A stretch of 64,000 nucleotides of DNA. It comes from Leptodontidium sp. MPI-SDFR-AT-0119 (Eukaryota > Ascomycota > Leotiomycetes > Helotiales > Leptodontidiaceae). This document shows, piece by piece, positions 45,501 through 57,600 of this stretch. Where the stretch lies: positions 1 to 64,000 of the forward strand of contig JAHLEZ010000008.1 of the NCBI GenBank assembly GCA_020726505.1. Direction: 5' to 3'. Position numbers and translations under genes: made by a program. The first letter of the stretch is position 1. Every line of letters begins with the position of its first letter. The notes below the pieces were generated by a model. The model was given only the letters and a program-made list of their open reading frames with translations. It ran no database searches and was not told the DNA's origin.

Positions 45501-47031
45501 TATCCTACTAAGTATCTAAGGTACACTCTTAGGTTGACTTTAAATGCTCTCTTTTGTTAAAGAGCCTCTCGGTCCTTGATTATAAGGTAGGCTCTATAGC
45601 CGTACGCTCATATATTACTCTAGTCAAGTCGTATATCAGTGTTAAGCTTCTAAATAAGCTTAAGGTCGTATACTGAAAATATTACTTAAACTAGGCGTAA
45701 AAGATCTCATTTAGACTTTTAAAGCCTTTTCGAGTAGCCAGACTTATATTATAAAGAGTAATTACCGCTATAACTACTTCCGTCTAAAGCTCCTCTAGTA
45801 AGTTTATTAAAAGGCGCATCTTAATAGACTTTTCGATGATTTCCTTGCCTACGCGCTTAGCTCCCCTATTAGGTTAGTGCGTATGTGAAGGGGTACCCTT
45901 AATATTAATATTATTCTTTATATACTACTTTTCGTACTTAGTTAATCTATTAATTCTTATAACTAAGGTGTCGTTATCTTGGCGTATTTTACAAATCGAG
46001 AGTCCGAATTAACGTCTCGTTTATACCTTAAATAGTTTAAGAGCTCTTAAGACGGCGATTAACCCTTTGTTTTTCAAGAGTTATTTATAGAATTTCCTAT
46101 TATATTAGTCTTTAACTAACAAGAGCCAACTATTCCTATTAAATCCGACAGGGAAGTCAAATAAGTCCCAAGAAATGTAATAAAAAGGCCGGGTAGCTGT
46201 TTTCTTCGAAGGTCTTCGACTAACGACTTACTACGCGACAATTAGAAAGCACTCTTCACACTTAATTTGAGTAGTACCCAAGATCTCGACGTTACGCGCA
46301 TTTTTGATTAAATTCTTTAACACTTCTTTCCCTAAGTGCCCTACCCGTAAGTGCCATAACTTAGCGTCGTCTAGCCGCGGTCTTAAATATCGTCGACTTA
46401 ATTAAAAACCTTGCCGGATGCTCCTTTAAAGCGTGAGGAATATTAAAAAGGTATAAGTTAGGCGAATTAGAGAGTTAAGAGCTATTACGGGAGCTAAAGA
46501 GTAATTAAAAGGCTTATATTTAAAGAAAGCTAAGTTAAACTATTGCTCTAATTACTTTAACATAATACTTTTCTTAACTAATCCCACGTATAACGTGTAA
46601 TCTAACCTATTATACTAAACTCTAGCTTATAATAAATAAGCTTCTGAAATAATATTAATATTAAATCCTTTAACGACAGTGACGTTAAAAAGCCTTAAGT
46701 CCTTAGTGTTTAGTCCGTCAGGGCTATAGAGAGCACCCTTAAAAAGACAAGTACCTCGGCCCTTAATTATAAGGCTTGAGGTTCCGGCTTTAATACTATT
46801 GTTATTCGTTGATCTAATAAAGGTTCCGGGCTCTAGTAAAGTAATTGAATTAACTAAATAAGTGGCAGCGCCGTTATTAAGTAGGGTGCACACAGTCACC
46901 TTTTTCGGGACTTTTTACCCCCCCGCCTTTCGACTGCAATTGCTTCCATTCTTTGAAGAACCATACAAACACCCTATTCCTTTGCCCCTATAAGCTGTAG
47001 TGCCTTATAAGCTCTGCTAGCTATAGGTGGT

Positions 47032-48681
47032 ATGGAGCCCCTTTCCGACCCCTTTGGCTCTTCAGAGCCCCCAACGCCTACACCAGAAGCAAGAGACCTA
47101 AGAAAGCTTCCGACTAGGCCTTCTCTAGGCTCTGAATCGAATGAGCCTACTCCGAGAGCCTCTAGAAACGCAAGAGACTCCAGTATTGACCCCCCTACTC
47201 AAAACACACCTCTTTTACCCCTATTTACTAGCGCCAATCTGGTACAGAGCCGCACGGAGCTCGGAGCTAAGCGCGGACCACCCTCAAGCCCCCTAATACG
47301 CCACATCGACAAAAATCGTCGCTTAGCCAATCAACAAACCTTCCAATTCTCAGCAAGTAGTAATACTACTATTACTGAGGAAGCTAGTAATACGCTAGTA
47401 CTAGAGGCTAGGGACTTATTAGTCAAAGCCTATTCAGCTACCCAATCCAGAGATAAGCAAGCTAGACTACTTGATTTACTAGAAGTATTTCGAGAGTTTA
47501 CAGAGCATGGTAGAATACGTAATACAACTACTATTCTAGCCTCTCAAGTCGCCAACCTAGAGCAAGCTACTAGGAAAATCGAAAACCAAGCTCGGCAAAA
47601 CCAAACAAAGCCTAATCAAGCTAATCAGCTAGCTAATTTGGTAAATACGGCAAATCCGACTAAGTCTACATGGGCGAATGTAGCAAATAACGCCAAAAAC
47701 CAAGGGAATTCAGACCAGTGGACTGATATTCGCCCTAAAGGGAATAGGCCTAAGGCTAGTAATACTAGCCCTAGCCCTAAGGAGACTACTAGTACGGGTA
47801 CTAATAGTGGTAAAGGTAAGTCTGCTCTTACTAAGAGATGCACCCTCTTACAGGCACGGAATGTCCAAGCAAACACCTTTTCTTCTATAACTGCGCGCAA
47901 TTTACTTAATTCTGCTTTTAATAAGAAGGGAATACAAGGGCTAGTTATCTCTACTGTTTCTCTCTCTTTAAGGGGTAATATAATAGTTACTACTACCCCT
48001 GATTTTGATGTTGAGTTCTTGATTTTAAACGAGTCAATTATTAAGGGGGTGTTTCCCGATTTAATTTCAATCAAGAGAGGAGAGCCATGGTACAAAGTCG
48101 CTATTTACGGTATCCCTATTAGGGAGTTTAATACAGAAGAGGGACTAGATTTTAAGCTAGTAGCTGAAGAAATCCAAACCTTTAATAAAGGTTTTACCCC
48201 TGTAGGAAAATCTTATTGGACTACTCCTAAGGAAAAACGTGACTCAGGCCTAGTACAAACAGGTACTATTGTAGTAGCTTTCCCAAGCCAAGAGCAAGCA
48301 AAAAGAGCTATATCTAATAGACTTTATATTGCGGGTATTTCAGCCAAAGTAGTAAAATATATAACTACTCCTAGTACTTCTCAATGTACTAGATGCGCTG
48401 GTTTTGGGCACTCTGAAGTTCTCTGTAAGAGAGCTAAAAAGTGTATTTTATGCGCAGAAAATCATACAAGTAAGCAACATAGTTGTAATACTTGTAAATC
48501 AAATACTAGGTGTTTACACTTAAGTATGAGATGCGCAAATTGTAATAGTACTACTCATATGGCTAATTCTAAGCTATGTGAGGTCTACTTAGCAATAAAA
48601 AATAAAGTAAATAATACTAGTAGTACTAGTAGGCCTATTGTAATAGACGAACCAATCACAGCTAATGATAATTGGTCTTAA
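47032..48681 (+). CDS. LINE ORF1, Gag-like nucleic-acid-binding protein, 549 aa
   Basis: Uninterrupted from ATG 47032 to TAA 48679-48681. The N-terminal 100 residues are Pro/Ser/Thr-rich. A coiled-coil-like stretch (about residues 120-190, rich in Q, A, L and R) precedes an N/Q/T-rich linker. The C-terminal 70 residues carry zinc knuckles: C-x2-C-x4-H-x4-C around CTRCAGFGHSEVLC, followed by further Cys/His clusters CILCAENH and CANCNSTTHM. Such proteins bind the element RNA and form the retrotransposition particle. ORF1 overlaps the start of ORF2 by 17 bases in another frame. Intact, so possibly still translatable. Confidence 0.9.
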   Translation: MEPLSDPFGSSEPPTPTPEARDLRKLPTRPSLGSESNEPTPRASRNARDSSIDPPTQNTPLLPLFTSANLVQSRTELGAKRGPPSSPLIRHIDKNRRLANQQTFQFSASSNTTITEEASNTLVLEARDLLVKAYSATQSRDKQARLLDLLEVFREFTEHGRIRNTTTILASQVANLEQATRKIENQARQNQTKPNQANQLANLVNTANPTKSTWANVANNAKNQGNSDQWTDIRPKGNRPKASNTSPSPKETTSTGTNSGKGKSALTKRCTLLQARNVQANTFSSITARNLLNSAFNKKGIQGLVISTVSLSLRGNIIVTTTPDFDVEFLILNESIIKGVFPDLISIKRGEPWYKVAIYGIPIREFNTEEGLDFKLVAEEIQTFNKGFTPVGKSYWTTPKEKRDSGLVQTGTIVVAFPSQEQAKRAISNRLYIAGISAKVVKYITTPSTSQCTRCAGFGHSEVLCKRAKKCILCAENHTSKQHSCNTCKSNTRCLHLSMRCANCNSTTHMANSKLCEVYLAIKNKVNNTSSTSRPIVIDEPITANDNWS

Positions 48682-51600
48682 AACACTACAAATTAATGTG
48701 AATAAGAGTCTCTCTACTACAGAGCACGTTCTCCAAGTGGCTATAGAGCTAAATATATCAATTTTGGCAATTCAAGAGCCTTGGACTATTGGTAATAATA
48801 TAGACGGCTTTCGTAGCGTCTTACACCCTAGTTTTAAACAAGTGCTCCCGAATTACGGCCCCCTTAGGCCTAGAGTTTTATTTTATGTACTAGACTCAAT
48901 TAGTACTACTCTAGCGCCTAGCTCACCACAAGACCCCGATTGTATTATTTTAGACTTAGTTGAGTATAAGACTCAATTAATTAATGTTTATAATGCGACT
49001 CACCCAGAGTCGGAGTCTCTTAATAGTATTAAAACTTTACAAAGGATAGGTTTATTACCAGACTTACTCCTTAATAAGACGATATTATTAGGGGATTTTA
49101 ATATACATCACCCGTGGTGGGACCCTATAACACCGCCAAGCGGTAATACAGGAGTATTATTAGACTTAATTGAAAAACACTCTTTAAGCCTATTAAATAC
49201 TCCAGGGGAGGGAACGTTTTATAGACCACATATGGAGGCTCCTTCTGTATTAGATCTTACATTTGCTACTCAAGGAATAGTAAATCAAGTCGAAGATTGG
49301 CAAATAATGCCAGATCTAGGTTCAGATCACTTTGGGGTATTATTTACTATTACTTATACAAGTAGTAGTATTAGTACTAGCCCCTTAAAAGTCCCTCGAT
49401 TTAATACAAAGAAAGCAGATTAGGTAAAATTTAATAAAAGTCTTAATAATTATTTTCAAGACTTTAATTATAACTCAAATTCTAAGTACACAAATCAAGA
49501 GCTCGACGATTTAGGGGAGCTATTTACTAGTAATATAATTCAAGCGGCTAAAGACTCTATTCCTAGAGCTTATAAGTCAATTGCTAGTAAACCCTGGTGG
49601 AATGAGGATCTTAAAGTACTACGGAAATCAATGCAAAGATATTACCGTCTAAATAAGGCCTCAGGGTATAGCCTTTATATCCAAGAACTAAAAGATACTA
49701 AAAACCTTTATTTTAATACTATTAAGGTTGAAAAAAGAAAGCATTGGAATACGTTCTTAGAAAAAGAGGATTCCCAGTCGATTTTCAAAGCTATATCGTA
49801 TACAAAAAACAATACTAGCTCTCTTATACCTAGTCTTTATAATTTAGAGACTAAGGAATTAGAGTCGACTTTCCAACAAAAGTGTAATATTCTTAGAAGT
49901 ACTTTATTTCTAGAACCTCCTATTTCAGCGCCTATTGATTTAACGTCATATATAAGTAGTAATACTTGGAAATGGCCTCTTTTATCTAAAGTAGAACTTA
50001 AGGATTCTTGTACTTCAAAGATTAAGGGTAAAACCCCTGGACCAGACTTAATTACTCAAGAGATTATAATTAAAGCTTATTTAGTTATCCCAGAAGTCTT
50101 TTTTATAACTTATTCAATACTTATAAATCAAGGGTACCACCTTAAGTGTTGGAAAGAGGCTTCTGGATTTATTCTTAAGAAACCAAAAAAACCTGATTAT
50201 TCTAAACCTAAGGCATATAGAGTTATATTATTACTTAATTGCCTAGGTAAGGTTTCTGAAAGAATTCTAGCTAAGCGCCTAAGTTATTTAGCTGAAACAA
50301 CTACTTTATTACACGATAGTCAAATCGGTAGTAGACTTAAAAAATCGGCTATTGACGCAGCTTTACTTCTATAAACAGAAGTAGAGGATAATAAGGCAAA
50401 TAAGCTTAAAACTACTACTCTATTCCTTGACGTTAAGGGAGCTTTTGATCACGTTTCCAAGAATCGTCTTATTCAGGTGTTAACTCAATTGAAATTACCT
50501 ATAAGTCTAATTTTGTGGATTTCGTCATTTTTAGAAAACCGTACTTTATAACTTGCCTTTGATAATAAATTAGAGGAATTTCAAACTGTAAATACAGGTA
50601 TCCCTCAAGGGAGCCCCATTTCACCTATTTTATTCCTTATATATATTCGCGACTTATTTAAGTCTAAGAATATTAAGCCAATATCATACATGGATGATTT
50701 AGCATTAATAGCCTCTTCTAAAAGCTTTAAAAAAAATATAAGTATTTTAGAAAGAGAAGCTAGCTTATTAGTTAAACTAGGGGAAGAATATTCTATTAGC
50801 TTTGATATTGAAAAAACAGAGCTTATTCACTTCTTTGGAAGTAAGAATACCCTTAATATTACACTTCCAAATAATACTACACTAGCTCCTAGTAAGCTAG
50901 TTAAATGGCTAGGAATATATTTTGATTCAAACCTTAAATTCAAGAATCATAGGTCAATTAGAGTCTCCCTTGTAAAGCAAATGTTTTACCGTATAAATCG
51001 ACTCTCAAATATTACTATTAGGCTCTCCCCGTTTGCAATTCGTCAATTATATATGGCTTGTGTTACTAGCGTAGCCGACTATGGTTCTATATTATGGTGG
51101 AAAATCAATTGCCCTAATAAGGCTATGATTAGACCATTTCAAGCTTTACAAAACCTAGCTACTAAGAAAATATTAGGGGTCTTTAAAACAGCACCCATAA
51201 TTCCATTAGAGCTTGAAGCAGCTTTACCTCCACCTAATATTAGACTAAATCATACTAGTCGGCGCTATATTCTCCGCGCCCTAAAACTCAGTAAAAAACA
51301 CCCTATTAGGCTCGAAGTCGAAAAGGTTATTACAGGAGCTAATGAGGAGTATGACTTACTAGGTATTTTACCTGAGTCAATTACTACTATTTCAAGCCTA
51401 GTCTATTCAATATATCATATGATTGACTTTAATACTTTAGAAGTAATAAGGCACTTTTATTTCCCTCCATGGGAAAGAGAAGTACCTTATATTTTTAGAA
51501 TATCTAAGTTATCTAAAGAAGACGAAGCTAAGGCTCACTTACAATACTTACAAAGTATTTGTAATAGTCGGAACACCTCTATTTATACAGACGGCTCTCA

Positions 51601-52513
51601 GACCCCTGAAGGGTGCGGAGTAGGCTATAGTGTAGCTGTTTATACACATACACAAGGATATCCCCTTATGCCTACATTTATAAAAATAGGTAATTTAGGG
51701 GAGGTCGAATTAGTATATAACGGCGAGCTAGAAGCTATTACACAAGCCATAGAATACGCTAGTAGTACGGCGAAAGAAGGGGATAATTTTACAGTCTTTT
51801 CAGATAATCAAGCCGCTCTCTTAAGACTTAAAACTCCCTCAGATAACCCCGGGCAAAGTCAACAAATTAGAGCCATATTAGCGTCTAAGATTATTATTAG
51901 TCTAAAGGCTAGTATTACTTTAGCTTGGGTCCCGGGTCACTCTGATATAATTGGAAATGAAAAAGCAGACAAATTAACTAAAATAGCTACTATGTCTTCT
52001 ATTAATTCTAATAATACTTCTTTTGCGTATTTAGGAGTTAAACTAAGTAGTCAAAAGAAGAATGAAATTGGAGCTAATATAACTCAAAATATCAATTCTC
52101 AAACCCTAAAAACGTACTCTAAAAAGTATATATGCAAAATAGCTAAAAAGCTACTTTTACCTTCTAGTATTTTAAGAGAAACAAGCAGCTCTTTTTACCA
52201 ATTAAAACTAGGGCATGGATACTTAAAAGCCTACTTATATAAGCTAGGGCTAGCGTCTAATAACAAGTGTAGATGTGGTAGTATTGAAACTGCAGAACAC
52301 TTATTACTTAGTTGTAAATACTATAAATTAGAGCGTAAAAAACTCTACTCTAGTATCAAAAGCAACTTAGAAATTAGGACTATTACTATTCCCGTTTTAT
52401 TACATACGCAAATTGGAATTAAAGAAATACTAGTATTCTTAAAAGAGACTAGTATATGTACAAGGAAATGGCACCAAGAGAGGCTAGGGATTGAAGAAGA
52501 AAAAGAAGATTAG
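48665..52513 (+). pseudogene. LINE ORF2 (endonuclease-RT-RNase H) with three nonsense codons
   Basis: One continuous frame of 1283 codons from ATG 48665 to TAG 52511-52513, broken by TAG 49421-49423, TAA 50372-50374 and TAA 50549-50551. From context these fit RIP-type changes of TGG and of CAA/CAG. Domains: an APE-type endonuclease (IQEPWTI near residue 38, LLGDFNIHHPWWDP near 138, SDHFG near 225), then reverse transcriptase (GIPQGSPISP and catalytic YMDD at 50687-50698), then RNase H (YTDGSQTPEG near 51590, ELEAITQAIE, SDNQAALLRL, WVPGHSDIIGNEKAD), and a C-terminal Cys/His motif CRCGSIETAEHLLLSC. It nicks target DNA and copies the RNA into it. Apart from the three stops it is undamaged. Confidence 0.95.
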
Positions 52514-52710
52514 GCTATTAAGCCTTAATTTGTACTTTCATTTAGTTATTTCCTTTGTTTTTGATTTTAATTTTCTTATAAGTTATAGGGAGAATGTTCC
52601 CAAATGTACAGTCGCAGTCTAATTCGAACTGAATTTTGTATATAATAATTAGCCACGCTAGTAGACTAGCCGTGTTACATAGTTTCTAACTAATACAGCA
52701 CGTTAAAAGG

Positions 52711-52742
<32 letters not shown>

Positions 52743-54436
52743 GGGTGCTCTCTAAGAGTAAGTATCGATTTATATCGATAGTAGCGTAGATTCCTGAGGT
52801 AGCGAGAGCCTTATCGAGCAACTCCGGACTAATTACATATATATTAACATTGCCGGGATACCTCGGTAGCTCTAAGGCTTTTATTGAAGTTATCGGAAAA
52901 AACGAGGAGTTTTCGGAGGTTATTCCCTTAGTAATTTCCTTTACTATTATTTGTCTCTACCCTTTTTTACTAATTACTCGTTTAAGGTTAGGAAACTCCT
53001 TTTCAAGCTTAATTCGGGTTTCCTTGATTTCCTCCGCAAACGGTAAGTTACGCAGTTTGTCCCCGGTTAAGCCGTCGTAGTAATATCAAAGTCTGTAATA
53101 CTCGATCGCTTTATGTTAGTGAGAGCTTACCTTATAAGGGCAAGTGTTAATCGAGGTATTTAGCGAAGGAGTCCTTAGTGTTAGTAGTACTCCTAGAGTA
53201 TCTGATCTCCCTCTAAGTATAGTATATAATCTAATTATCTTATTTCTTTTAGTAGCTATAAGAGACTCTTTATTAAGCGCCGATAGCCAGTTGACGTATT
53301 AAAGTAATAAGTACTTGTGAGTAACTCTAAGAGTATTATCTCTAAAGACCTTAGACAATTATTTGTAAGCCTATTTAAGTGCGAGCTTCTCTTATACTGC
53401 CTTAATAAAGTTAATAATCGCTAAGGGGCCCTTAACGTTTAGAATGTCGTATAATAAAGTATCTTAATAAGCTAATCGCCACTCTTAAATCTATACCTTA
53501 AGATTAACTCGTCTTGTTTTGACGATTTCGAGCTTCTCTTTGTATTTAACTTAAGCTTTAGTAATATTACTTGTTTCTGACAGGGCGTAGTCTCTCTTTA
53601 ATACCTTAAGGAGTATTTATAAAGTCTAAGATCGTGAGTCGTTTAGTTCGTTTATCATCTTATTAAATTACTCTTTCGCTTTTTATTTTTCCTTAATCTC
53701 ACACTCTCGAACAGCACTTTAGTAGATCAAAGGATTAATTATCTCTTAAATCCACTTATATATTACTTTATAAGCCCAAGCCTTTTCCGACTATTATACG
53801 TGTTTTATAATATACTTCTTTATTAAAGTAGTATATATTAGAGTAACTATAGTAACGTTAAATAGTATAAGAGGTATTACACTTAGTTTAAGTCTCTTAA
53901 GTTCAGGTACTCGTTAGTCTTTATCTTACTTTACTTACTTCCTAAAGTTGAAATCGAAAGCCTCCTTGTCCTATTGTGCCTACACTTAGTCAATTATTTA
54001 TACTTAAGGCTCGTTTTCAAAGATATTTAAAGCGACCGGTAGCTCTAAATTAACCGAAGTCTATACCTTATAAAAGATATAAAAGGATTTAAAGGCTTAA
54101 TACTATAGGGTCTAAGTTTACTTGTCGTAGTTAAGCGGCGTTCGATTATTAGAAGAGGAGACTGAAATTAAGTCTACTATAGCGAAGAGAGGGTTACTCT
54201 CTCAAGGGTTCAATAGATTTATTAAAGAGGAGAAGAGAATATTAAGTATAAGTACTTGATTTACCCTTTTTTAGAAAGGTTAAAGAGAAAATAATAGTGT
54301 GAATTACACTTATTAATAAGTAGAAAACGCCGACGTTATTCGTTACCTATTAATCCTACGTTAACAGCTTTACTTAAATTTATAAAGTATAAAAGGAAGA
54401 ATACTAACTTAATAGCTTCGTCACGGGGCTTATAAC

Positions 54437-54621
54437 TATAGTGCAGAAGTGGAGTAAAGCCTTACAATTAACGTAAGGAAAATTAAAGTAGTTAATTGTT
54501 CTCTAGAATACATAAGGAAATCAGGGGAACACGTTGTTCTTCTAAAAGCGGTATAACGTGGCAGAAACTATATCCAGCGTAGCGCGCAACTAACCGAGCA
54601 TCAGCCCGTGCCTGTACGACA
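54437..54621 (-). repeat. 5' LTR of the Copia element (185 bp)
   Basis: Plus-strand view starts TATAGTGCAG and ends TGTACGACA. Followed by AAGAT. The primer-binding region should lie just left of 54437, and a TTATAAGCCCCG (minus strand) near there is a plausible RIP-altered tRNA-binding site. Confidence 0.85.
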
Positions 54622-54626
54622 AAGAT

Positions 54627-57600
54627 TATAACTAGAGTATCACGAAGTGCTCTTAGATACCGCTAAACAACGGCTTATCTAATCATCGGACTACCCCCTA
54701 ACAGTAAGTTTTAATAAACTAATTAAAGTCCGAGACTTACGTGTATATAAGATTCACTAACGCCACTAGCGCGACGCCGAGCGTAAAGACGCTAAGTTAC
54801 GTGAATTTTAGAGCTACTATAATACTTAATTTACAAAGTCGACTTCGATAGTCGACTTGTACTTACTTCCCGCGCTAAATATAAATACCTTAGACCTAGC
54901 TTCTTTCTTAAGCTAACTACAGTTAATAAAGTTCACTAGAAAGTTTATAAAAAGAAGTTAAGTAACTACCCCTTCTTTAAATCTTAAGTTACGCTTTAAT
55001 TCTATAAGTAATTTTAACCGGCGCGTTAAGGCAAATTTTAACGTATACGCTAGTTACTCCCCTACTTTCTTAATAACCTTAGAACTTATTACTATTAATC
55101 CCTCGACTATTACTAAGTTTAGAAAACCAGCGATTACATTAATAGAAAATCAAACTTAATATCCCGCGTAATATAGTCGAATTATATTAGATACCGAAGA
55201 TATTAATTTTACAGATATATAATTGTTAAGCTTACACTTATAATTAATCTCTAACCATAGAACTACCGTAAGTCGTAAAAAGAAAGATTAAGGAAATCCG
55301 CTATAGTCGTGCCAGAAGTGTAAAGTCGAGAATTTATACTCCCCCGGAATTGAGCCCACGGCGCTAATAAAGGAAATTCACCCCCTGTCTCTTTAATACT
55401 TAACACTTCGTCTACTTCTTCTTTCCTTCCTATTTTAAGTATAAAACCCCTTACATATTCCTTACTTTCTTCTCTTACTATACTTTCTAATAGATACTTC
55501 GTTTCGAAATATATAATAGCCTCTAGAAGTAGCCGCGCCGTTATTTTAATTAGAAAAGTTACGTTAATAATAAATTCTATATTAATCTCTAAGAGTTAGA
55601 AATACTTAGGTCCGCGCCTTTTAAGTATATAGTATCGCCCCTAGCCAATCCCTGATACTAGTACTACTGTCGAACTTACCTCTGTTGCTAATCCTCTATG
55701 TACTATAGAGCTCGCGTATTAACAAATACGACATATAACAAAGCTTAAAGAGCGCGCGTACTCCGCTACTAACGGTTCCTTACTTTAGCTAGGAAGTATA
55801 TTAAATAATTAGCCTAGTTAATATATATAACCGCTCCTACGACTAGACTACATATATATCCTAACTAAACTAGTCCGAATAAAAGTTATTAAGCTAAAAA
55901 GTAGAACTATTAAGCTTTTATACCCCTAAGACTAGACTGACTCCCCTTAATTCGCTCCTTTTACGCGTAGAATATATACTAAGGACTACGCTAATTCACT
56001 TCGGAATATGTAAATATAGCTCTCTCTCGCACACGACTCGACTATAAAAGCTCTTCCTTCCCTAACTTCTTCTCTTTAACTACGAGATGAGTTACTGATT
56101 ATAAAGTGACGTGAGAAAGCTTGTCGACGTTTAGTCGTTAAGATCTTCTCGATCAGCGCAGCGGCGTTTTATATGTCGATTAAATAAAAGTCTAAAGATG
56201 AGATATTCGTAGTAACTCTTTAAGAGATTAATACTCTAATTAATTAAAGAAGCTAAGAGCGAGAGAAAGCCGCTGCTATATCAGCCTTAACTGTCGAACT
56301 CACTCACCGTCGCTAGTCAGCTATATAGTTTATACTCTTTATTTAAGAGCTAGACGCTAAGCTAATGATTCCCCTAAAATACGCTAATTAGACTCATATA
56401 TTTTCTAAGGCAGAAAGTAATATTCTCCTCCCCTACCGCTCGTATAATCACAAAATTAAGCTAAAAAGAAAAGGCGAGAAAGCACTTAAGTATTCGCTAT
56501 TATATAAGATATTAACTAAAGAACTTGAGGCTATCAAAGAATATATTACGGATAACTTAGACAAAAGATTTATTAAGCCGTCTTAAGTACTATTCGCTGC
56601 CCTTATTCTCTTTATTAAGAAGCCGAATAGCTCCCTACGGTTATATATTAATTTCCGAGTACTGAATTCCCTTACTCAGAAGGACTAATACCCCCTACCT
56701 CTAATTAATAAGACCTTAGCTCGCATAACTAATACTCGCATCTTCACTAAATTAGACATTCGTTAAGCCTTTTACTAAATCTAAATAAACTTAGTATTAA
56801 AGGAGTATACTATCTTCCGCACGAGGTACGGCGTATATAAGTACAAAGTTCTTCTATTTGGCTTAACTAATGGCCTTACTACTTACTAGCGCTATATAAA
56901 CGATATTCTCTTCGATTACTTTAATAATTTCTATATAGCGTACTTAGACGACATTTTCATATACTCTAAAGACCCCTTATAATACTAGCTCCACGTTAGA
57001 AAAGTACTTCAACGCCTTAACGACGCTAGGCTACAAGCCGACCTAAAGAAGTGTGAGTTTAGAGTAACATAAACTAAATACTTAGGATTTATTATATTAA
57101 CTTCTAGCCTAGAAGTTAATCCCGAGAAAGTCTTTGTCGTTCGTGAGTAGACTTACCTTAGCTCTATTAAAGGTGTATAGTCTTTCCTTAGTTTTTATAA
57201 CTTCTACCGGAGATTTATCCGCGACTACAGTATTATAATAAAACCTCTTATTTAATTAATTAAAAATAACGTTCCTTTCCGCTTTACCGCAGAGTACGAA
57301 GATACCTTCGACCTCCTCAAACATACTCTCACGTCCGCACCTCTCTTGAGACACTACTAATAGGATTTACCTTGCCTCCTAGAGACGGATGTTAGTAATA
57401 GTATTATAGTTAGAGTCCTTTCTTAATAGTACGGCAACGACTAGTTCCCCGTTACTTTCTTTTTAAAGACTATACTACCTACTAAGCTTAATTACGCAGT
57501 ACACGACAAAGAGATATTAGCTATTATTAGATCCTTTAGGCACTAGCGTACTAAATTAGTAAGAGCCCCCTATCAAGTTCGTGTTATAATAGACCACAAG

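Larger units (their letters stand above)
46890..52739 (+). mobile_element. Tad1-like LINE retrotransposon, full length, innermost layer
   Basis: A 5.85-kb element inserted in the protease region of the Copia. The target duplication GTAGGGTGC is at 46881-46889 and 52740-52748, and could be two bases longer because A residues adjoin. A poly(A) tail of 29 A ends the element at 52739. The 5' leader is 46890-47031, and the 3' UTR runs from 52514. ORF1 is intact and ORF2 has three stops. The APE endonuclease, RT and RNase H order fits the Tad1/I group of fungal non-LTR elements. It has clearly fewer RIP mutations than the layers around it. Confidence 0.95.
42511..54436 (-). pseudogene. Copia gag-pol (degraded, split by the LINE)
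   Basis: Minus-strand motifs in order from right to left. Gag would lie in 54400-52749. The protease begins where the LINE sits and continues at 46880-46627 with LLNNGAATYLVN (the family active site is D-x-GA; here NNGA) and RLFNVTVVKGFNINIISEA. The integrase follows. Then comes reverse transcriptase with FYINDIQVLYYS near 43763-43795 (YVDD became YIND) and a following FLSVRVIKDR-like block. RNase H follows to about 43000. Stops are frequent, so nothing functional remains. Confidence 0.75.
41127..54621 (-). mobile_element. Copia-type LTR retrotransposon, third layer of the nest
   Basis: Two 185-bp LTRs, 41127-41311 and 54437-54621, with target duplication AAGAT (41122-41126 and 54622-54626) inside Gypsy-G. 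The element reads on the minus strand: 5' LTR on the right, polypurine tract AGGGGGTG on the left beside the 3' LTR. Both LTRs end in TA instead of CA, as RIP would produce. I count 16 differences between the LTRs, all transitions. Without the nested LINE it is about 7.6 kb, long for Copia, partly because of the antisense gene-like frame near the 3' LTR. Confidence 0.9.

Noticed and set aside
41122..54630. A 9-bp duplication AAGATTATA around the Copia element
   Set aside because: Aligning both LTRs shows that TATAG belongs to the LTR start, so the true duplication is the 5-bp AAGAT; the extra bases match by chance.
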